From: an uncultured Eubacteriales bacterium
GTDB taxonomy: Bacteria > Bacillota > Clostridia > Christensenellales > UBA1242
DNA: 11,550 nucleotides
Assembly (NCBI GenBank): GCA_905203455.1
Contig: CAJKVX010000028.1
Location: forward strand, 1 to 11,550
Direction: 5' to 3'
The position numbers and the translations under genes were made by a program. The notes under the pieces are model-generated. The model searched no databases and had not been told where the DNA came from. It saw only the letters and a program-made list of their open reading frames with translations. Shown here piece after piece: positions 7,931 through 11,550 of this stretch. Each line of letters opens with the position of its first letter. Within the stretch, counting starts at the first letter, position 1.

Positions 7931-8515
7931 CTACGGATTTGCATTTTGTTCTTCAAGGCGTTTTTTATAGCACCAGTAACACATGGTTTCGTAACTTTCT
8001 TCGGCACCAATTTGAAATTCTTCACCGATGGTAACAATTTCTCCGTTTACAATTCTGGCGTTAATTGTTGCTTTGTTTCCGCATTTGCAAACAGATTTAA
8101 TTTCAATAAGTTCATCTGCAAGTTCAACCAGCCTTTTGCTTGCTTCAAAAAGTTCACTTTTAAAATTAATAAGCAACCCAAAACAAAGAATTGTTAAGTT
8201 TTTGCTTAAATTTTTTAGTTGCTCAATTTGAATTTTTGTGCAGAACTGACATTCATCAATAATTAAAACATCAAACTTTTCAATATGCTCATATTTATTA
8301 AACAATTTTTCAAGGTCAGCAGTTTGGCTGAAAACCACACAATCAGCACTTAGCCCAATCCGTGACACAATTTTAGTTTTGCCCTCGGCAAACCTTGTGT
8401 CAATAGCAGGTTTAATTAAAAGCACATTTAGGCCCTTTTGAAGGTAGTTAAACCTAAGCATTAATGCCTGTGCAGACTTTGATGAGTTCATTGTTCCATA
8501 GTAAAATGTTAACAT
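7931..8515 (-). CDS. tdk: Thymidine kinase, type II (TK1-like)
   Basis: Cytoplasmic salvage enzyme that phosphorylates thymidine with ATP to dTMP. It has 194 residues. The P-loop is GTMNSSKS (7-14), followed by SRIGL (51-55). The Walker B/catalytic motif is IIDECQF, with the presumed catalytic base Glu88. The C-terminal lasso domain has a structural zinc site, CKC (Cys143, Cys145) and CYWC (Cys179, Cys182), and an IGAEESYE nucleoside-binding loop (169-176). Oddities: Ser replaces the usual Gly before the P-loop Lys, and GLLINF replaces the common GLRTDF. Both look like subfamily variation rather than inactivation. The ATG at 8515 has AAAAGGAAAA upstream. A 131-base gap separates it from the lipoprotein gene without a clear terminator, so it might be read through from the operon upstream. 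The stop is TAG. Confidence 0.93.
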   Translation of the reverse strand: MLTFYYGTMNSSKSAQALMLRFNYLQKGLNVLLIKPAIDTRFAEGKTKIVSRIGLSADCVVFSQTADLEKLFNKYEHIEKFDVLIIDECQFCTKIQIEQLKNLSKNLTILCFGLLINFKSELFEASKRLVELADELIEIKSVCKCGNKATINARIVNGEIVTIGEEFQIGAEESYETMCYWCYKKRLEEQNANP

Positions 8516-8646
8516 AAATTTTCCTTTTCTGTTTTGCTTTTGTTGTAACTGAGTAAGTTTTATAAAACTGTTAAAAGTGGCAAATTTTAATGATTTTTAT
8601 GTGTTTTTAATTAAAATTTTAAAGTTTTTGCATTTTTAATGTAATT

Positions 8647-9267
8647 TTAAGCAAAGTTTGAATATGCGTGCACGCCATAAATGCAAAACTCGCTTAAAGA
8701 ATATGCAAAGTCATTAAGTTGTTGGTTTGTTGTGAAAAGTTCATAATTAGTTAGGGTGAATATAACTGTTGTGTTTGCAGCAGATTGTTCAAAAATGTCA
8801 TCAATTTCCATTGAATAGGTTTTTGATGTTCCTGCCTTTTGGTCACAAACAAGGGTATATGTTGTTGATTTTACCCCAAGGGTGCCGTTTAATTCACCTT
8901 GTTTTAAGTTGGTAATTGTGATATCAAACTGCAAACTGGCATCTTTGTTTGTTTCAAGGCAAAAAGTGAATTTTTTTGCTTTAAGTAAATAAAGCCATTC
9001 ACTTGAAAGGTTAATGGTTATAGTTAAATATTGCCTGTAAATCTTAGTATCTCGCACGAAATCGGTTGAAGGAGTAGTTACACTTTGCGTTGATGCTGAG
9101 GCCAGGGTGTAAGAAGAGTTAGCAAGGGTGTAATAATCCATGTCAAGTTTATTTTCAGGCTTGCAAGCCGCAAAAAACAAAAACACAAAAAGAAAAACGA
9201 AGGTGCAAACTAATAATGCACCTTTTTTTAAAAATACGCCTGTGTTAGTCTTGCTTGTTTCCATCAT
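8647..9267 (-). CDS. Predicted lipoprotein, no recognised domain
   Basis: A 206-residue protein I do not recognise. It starts with a lipoprotein signal: a short basic N-region (Lys14-Lys15), a hydrophobic core (about 17-33) and a lipobox-like FFAAC with Cys35 as the predicted lipidated residue. It would therefore be anchored to the outer face of the membrane. The mature part is Ser/Thr-rich at its start, with a short near-repeat of YTLA (47-50 and 54-57). It continues as alternating polar and hydrophobic stretches suggestive of beta-strands, ending CIYGVHAYSNFA. The tandem ATGs at 9267 and 9264 lie inside the 3' end of the DegV gene (23-base overlap), and the nearest AGGA is about 13 bases upstream. 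Expression is probably coupled to translation of degV. Following lepB and degV suggests a membrane or secretion-linked role, but its function is unknown. Confidence 0.8.
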   Translation of the reverse strand: MMETSKTNTGVFLKKGALLVCTFVFLFVFLFFAACKPENKLDMDYYTLANSSYTLASASTQSVTTPSTDFVRDTKIYRQYLTITINLSSEWLYLLKAKKFTFCLETNKDASLQFDITITNLKQGELNGTLGVKSTTYTLVCDQKAGTSKTYSMEIDDIFEQSAANTTVIFTLTNYELFTTNQQLNDFAYSLSEFCIYGVHAYSNFA

Positions 9268-10105
9268 TAATGTAAAGTAATCCTAATGTTCCTTTGCCAC
9301 AATGGCTTGTAATTGTTGCACCAGCAACTGTTTCAATAACCTCTTTGAAAATGTTTTTAGATTTAACATATTCGCAAATTTCTTTTGCAATTTCAGGCTC
9401 AATTGAAGAGTGGGTAACAAATGCTCTTGTTGTGTCAGGAGTGTTAAATTCGTTTAAAACATTGTCAACATATTCCTTTAAAACTGCAACCATTTTGCCC
9501 CTTGGCTTGCCGTAAGGAATCATGGTGCCATCAACAACTTGAATTCTTGGTTTAATTTTAAGAAGATTAGCCCCAATCATTGCAATGCCTGAGCATCTTC
9601 CACCACGGTAAAGATATTCTGTGTCTTGAATTATAAAACTTGCTTGAACAAAAGGAACTCTTGCTGAAATTGTTTCAACAATTTCCTTGCTTGGTTTACC
9701 CTGGTTTGCAAGGTCGCTTGCTGCAAGCACCAAAAGCCCTGTGCCTGTTGAAAGGTTTTTGCCATCAATCACATGAACCTTGCCGTTAAAAGAGGCAGCC
9801 GCATGCAAACTTTGAGTATATTGTGTTGAAAGTTTGCTTGAAAGCCCAATGTGAATAACCTCGTCACATTCACGAAGGCACTCTTTAAAAAACTTTGCAA
9901 ATTGCTCTTCTGAAAGGGCAGAGGTTTTAGGCAATTTTTTGTATTGCTTAACATAATCAAAAATGTCTTGCGGGGTGATGTTAATGCCATCAAGATATTC
10001 CTTATCTCCAAGGCAAACATTAATGGCAATTTTTTTAATATTTCTTTCTTTTAATGTCTGTTCAGGTAAATCACAAGAGCTATCTGTTGTAATCATAATT
10101 TTCAT
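9245..10105 (-). CDS. DegV-family fatty-acid-binding protein (FakB-like)
   Basis: DegV/FakB proteins hold a fatty acid in a deep pocket; in Gram-positives they present it to the kinase FakA to make acyl-phosphate for phospholipid synthesis. Here 286 residues show the family motifs in order: TTDSSCDLP (6-14), KTSALS with Thr61-Ser62, HIGLSSKLSTQY (85-96), VIDGKNLSTGTGLL, DTEYLYRGGRCSG with Arg170, and ITSHCGKGTLGLLY with His268. Thr61-Ser62, Arg170 and His268 sit at about the positions known to bind the fatty-acid carboxylate in FakB. No FakA gene is in the window, so the pathway link is inferred from family alone. The ATG at 10105 has AAGGAG eight bases upstream. The gene lies 19 bases after lepB and overlaps the lipoprotein gene by 23 bases, pointing to a three-gene operon. 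Confidence 0.93.
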   Translation of the reverse strand: MKIMITTDSSCDLPEQTLKERNIKKIAINVCLGDKEYLDGINITPQDIFDYVKQYKKLPKTSALSEEQFAKFFKECLRECDEVIHIGLSSKLSTQYTQSLHAAASFNGKVHVIDGKNLSTGTGLLVLAASDLANQGKPSKEIVETISARVPFVQASFIIQDTEYLYRGGRCSGIAMIGANLLKIKPRIQVVDGTMIPYGKPRGKMVAVLKEYVDNVLNEFNTPDTTRAFVTHSSIEPEIAKEICEYVKSKNIFKEVIETVAGATITSHCGKGTLGLLYINDGNKQD

Positions 10106-10124
10106 AAAACTTTCTCCTTAACCA

Positions 10125-10877
10125 TTAAAAAATCATATCCCATATAACTTGCACAAGGTTTTTCCCATACGGAACATGAATTTTAACCTTGCCAATTATA
10201 TTTGAATAAATAACAGGACCAAAATATCTGCTATCAGTTGAGTTGTTACGGTTATCTCCCATAACAAAAAATTCATCATTACCAAGAGTATAAGAAAAAC
10301 TTTGACCCATTGTCAACCTTTTAGATAATTCGTTATAAAAATTATAGACCTCAATGTCAGTGTAAGAACCAAGCAAAAGTTCCATTTCTTCTTTAATGTA
10401 ATCTTCGTTTAGTAAAACACCATCAACAGAAACATTGTAATGAATGTAAATCTTTCCGCCGTCTTTAATAACAGGGTCGCCATAAGGTGTAAAAGTTATG
10501 GTTTGCCCTGGGGTTGCAATAACTCTTTTTATAATTGAGTGCCCCTCTGTTGAGTAACTTGAATTTATAATAATAATGTCTCCATAAGTAATCTCACTTA
10601 GGCTTGCAGGCTGAAAATAAACGGTGTCAGTGTTGTAGGTTCCGTTTTCGCCACCAGCATTAAGGTTAATTGTTGGTTGCATGCTATACCCTGCAACAGT
10701 GATAGGTCTGAATGCTACTTGAAAAACACAAACAAAAAGAATGAAACAGCCCCCAAAAACAGCCATAAGCATTAAAATAAATTTAAAGGTTTTGCCGTGA
10801 AGAAATGGGTTTTCTAAAATTTCTTCATCGTTATCAGAGTTTTCTTTATAGGTGTTATAAGTCTGCAAATTTTCCAT
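10125..10877 (-). CDS. lepB: Signal peptidase I
   Basis: Membrane serine protease that removes signal peptides from secreted proteins on the outer face of the membrane. It has 250 residues. An acidic cytoplasmic N-terminus (1-28) precedes one transmembrane helix (about 32-55). The catalytic Ser65 lies in GYSMQPT (63-69) and the catalytic Lys117 in IIKRVIATPGQ. The final conserved box is GDNRNNSTDSRYFGP (208-221). A 30-40 residue insert before that box (about 160-195) is within normal family variation. Oddity: the ATG at 10877 has no Shine-Dalgarno sequence and lies 6 bases after a perfect extended -10, predicting a leaderless mRNA. The only other in-frame ATGs (codons 36 and 38) lie in the membrane helix and cannot be starts. 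It is followed after 19 bases by degV. Confidence 0.95.
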   Translation of the reverse strand: MENLQTYNTYKENSDNDEEILENPFLHGKTFKFILMLMAVFGGCFILFVCVFQVAFRPITVAGYSMQPTINLNAGGENGTYNTDTVYFQPASLSEITYGDIIIINSSYSTEGHSIIKRVIATPGQTITFTPYGDPVIKDGGKIYIHYNVSVDGVLLNEDYIKEEMELLLGSYTDIEVYNFYNELSKRLTMGQSFSYTLGNDEFFVMGDNRNNSTDSRYFGPVIYSNIIGKVKIHVPYGKNLVQVIWDMIF

Positions 10878-10883
10878 AAAACA

Positions 10884-10913
10884 ATTATATCACAACCTAA
10901 AAAGTCACAGCAA
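10884..10913 (-). promoter_or_regulatory. Predicted sigma-A promoter of lepB-degV-lipoprotein operon
   Basis: Reading the - strand, TTGCTG (10913-10908) precedes a perfect -10 TATAAT (10889-10884) by 18 bases. TGTGA directly before the -10 matches the TRTGn extension. The seventh base after the -10 is the A of the lepB ATG (10877), so transcription is predicted to start at or next to the start codon. Confidence 0.7.
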
Positions 10914-11118
10914 ACAAATTAAAAATGCTTTTAAAATTAACGGCTAAAAGATTTTACAATTTTCGCACCCTTTCATAAAATTTATTTAAAATTTTTTATC
11001 CCACAAAGTTCCGTTTTTCATAAAAATCCCTGCAAAACACCCAATTTTGCCTTATTTTAACCAACAAAAGTTTTTAGTGTGCGGTCTTAAAGCAAAACAT
11101 AAAAAAATTACCCACCAG
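10914..11118. other. AT-rich intergenic stretch between the divergent lepB and tRNA promoters
   Basis: The full gap 10878-11182 (305 bases) holds the lepB promoter at its left end and the tRNA promoter at its right end. Between them I see no reading frame of useful length, no RNA fold I recognise and no significant repeat. Two tiny - strand frames of 10-11 codons start near 10976 and 11021, but only one has even a weak ribosome binding site. Confidence 0.5.
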
Positions 11119-11147
11119 TTGCACTTAGTAAAAAAATATGGTAAACT
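11119..11147 (+). promoter_or_regulatory. Predicted promoter of the tRNA-Arg gene
   Basis: TTGCAC (11119-11124) is followed after 17 bases by TAAACT (11142-11147), a 4-of-6 match to the -10. It is preceded by TATGG, the same extended -10 as at gyrB. Transcription would start near 11154, about 30 bases before the mature tRNA. The leader contains a small inverted repeat, CATTA/TAATG (11157-11171). Confidence 0.6.
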
Positions 11148-11182
11148 TAACTTACTCATTAGTTAGTAATGAATTAATACTT

Positions 11183-11259
11183 GCACCACTAGCTCAACTG
11201 TATAGAGCACTGGTCTTCGGAACCAGGTGTTGGGGGTTAGAGTCCCTCGTGGTGCACCA
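11183..11259 (+). tRNA. tRNA-Arg (anticodon TCG), CCA encoded
   Basis: A complete 77-base cloverleaf can be folded by eye. Acceptor GCACCAC/GTGGTGC is 7 bp without mismatch, the D stem is GCTC/GAGC, the anticodon stem CTGGT/ACCAG with loop CTTCGGA, and the T stem GGGGG/CCCTC with one G-U. Discriminator A73 and an encoded CCA (11257-11259) follow. The anticodon TCG (11217-11219) reads CGA and, with U34 wobble, other CGN codons. Known arginine identity features A20, C35 and G36 are present, as are U33 and G37. Oddity: the D loop is AACTGTATA and the T loop TTAGAGT, so position 19 is U rather than G and position 56 is A rather than C. G18, U55 and A58 are kept. It stands alone with its own promoter and terminator. 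Confidence 0.93.
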
Positions 11260-11281
11260 TAAATTCCTTTATTTTAGGGAC

Positions 11282-11314
11282 ATCTAGCGATTTTTGACTT
11301 CGCTAGATTTTTTT
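11282..11314 (+). terminator. Rho-independent terminator of the tRNA-Arg gene
   Basis: A perfect 9-bp stem, ATCTAGCGA (11282-11290) and TCGCTAGAT (11300-11308), has a 9-base loop. A seven-T run follows (11308-11314, sharing the last stem base). It begins 23 bases after the tRNA CCA end. Confidence 0.9.
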
Positions 11315-11355
11315 AGTTTGCGCAAGGTTTTGCAACGCAGGTTCTTATTTATGAC

Positions 11356-11410
11356 AAAAAAATAACCCACAAATCAAGACTTAAATCTTAACTTGTGGGT
11401 TCAAATTTTT
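11356..11410 (-). terminator. Terminator-like hairpin for an unseen - strand transcript from the right
   Basis: AACCCACAA (11364-11372) pairs with TTGTGGGTT (11393-11401). Inside the loop, AAGACTTAAATCTT is a near-palindrome that could extend the fold. On the - strand the stem is followed one base later by seven Ts (complement of 11356-11362). On the + strand a weaker T-run starts at 11406. The better T-run is on the - strand, so it most likely ends a gene lying beyond the right edge. Confidence 0.7.
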
Positions 11411-11550
11411 TAAATTAAAATTGGTTATTTGTTTTTAAAAACACTAAAAAATTGGCACTGTCTACGAATTTGTCACGAATTTGGTTAAAATTTTTGCAAG
11501 AAAACCTTTATTTTCGCATAAAAACGCATAACATCTTAGAGTTTTTTATC
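11411..11550. other. AT-rich right edge, no supported gene
   Basis: A short tandem repeat ACGAATTTG occurs at 11464-11472 and 11475-11483. On the - strand one frame stays open from the edge to a TAA at 11508. It could be the last dozen codons of a gene outside the window, but it is too short to support. Confidence 0.3.

Noticed and set aside
5524..8525. Shared GTTAACATAAATTT followed by TCCT at the starts of the HD gene (5524-5540) and thymidine kinase (8508-8525)
   Set aside because: It spans the start codon, similar first residues (MLT) and AT-rich ribosome-binding-site spacing on the same strand. This is more easily chance plus shared translation signals than a regulatory element.
8556..8569. 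14-base perfect palindrome AGTTTTATAAAACT upstream of thymidine kinase
   Set aside because: It is nearly all A and T, and such palindromes are expected in this base composition. It might overlap a TATAAA -10, but no -35 is well placed, so no operator or promoter is called.
10940..11021. Two - strand micro-frames of 10-11 codons
   Set aside because: They are too short and the ribosome binding sites are weak or absent; they resemble chance frames in AT-rich DNA.
11183..11400. tRNA 3' end as a prophage or island attachment site
   Set aside because: No repeated copy of the tRNA 3' segment, integrase gene or mobility gene is visible in the window.
11464..11483. Tandem ACGAATTTG repeat with an 11-base period
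   Set aside because: Only two copies, with no terminal structure or spacer pattern suggesting CRISPR, an iteron set or an attachment site.

Overview
The window looks like chromosomal core sequence from a low-GC Gram-positive bacterium, most likely a member of the Bacillota (class Clostridia or a close relative). The reasons are an adjacent gyrB-gyrA pair, Bacillus-like GyrB and GyrA lengths and motifs, strong AAGGAG-type ribosome binding sites, a type II thymidine kinase, a DegV/FakB-family protein, and a GT4 glycosyltransferase paired with a PlsC-type acyltransferase. The standard code fits: conserved Trp positions use TGG and no gene needs TGA read through. I see no mobile element, CRISPR array, phage gene or obvious recent transfer.

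Layout. Positions 1-4825: a sigma-A-type promoter, gyrB and gyrA on the + strand, closed by a hairpin that can terminate in both directions. Positions 4863-6868: an HD-domain phosphohydrolase (-) diverges from a GT4 glycosyltransferase (+). The glycosyltransferase stop lies 7 bases before the start of a PlsC-like acyltransferase (+, to 7666), a likely translationally coupled envelope-lipid pair. Positions 7667-7930: a convergent gap with four inverted repeats, the last a bidirectional terminator, and possibly a small RNA. Positions 7931-10877: thymidine kinase, an unrecognised lipoprotein, a DegV/FakB-like protein and signal peptidase I, all on the - strand. The last three are packed tightly (19-base gap, then 23-base overlap) and probably form one operon transcribed from a promoter next to the signal peptidase gene. 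Positions 10878-11550: an AT-rich gap, one tRNA-Arg(TCG) with its own promoter and terminator, and a second terminator-like hairpin near the right edge.

The genes are mostly housekeeping: DNA supercoiling (gyrase), membrane lipid and glycolipid synthesis, fatty-acid handling, protein export and thymidine salvage. I found no clearly new multi-gene system. The points most worth a second look are: (1) the tRNA-Arg, in which the nearly universal G19-C56 elbow pair appears replaced by U19-A56; (2) the signal peptidase promoter, placed so that transcription should start on the A of the ATG (leaderless mRNA); (3) gyrase subunits with non-canonical residues at the classic quinolone (GyrA 87) and aminocoumarin (GyrB 136) contact positions and a variant GyrA-box; (4) four predicted promoters that all carry a TRTGn extended -10; and (5) the hairpin-rich gap at 7667-7930.
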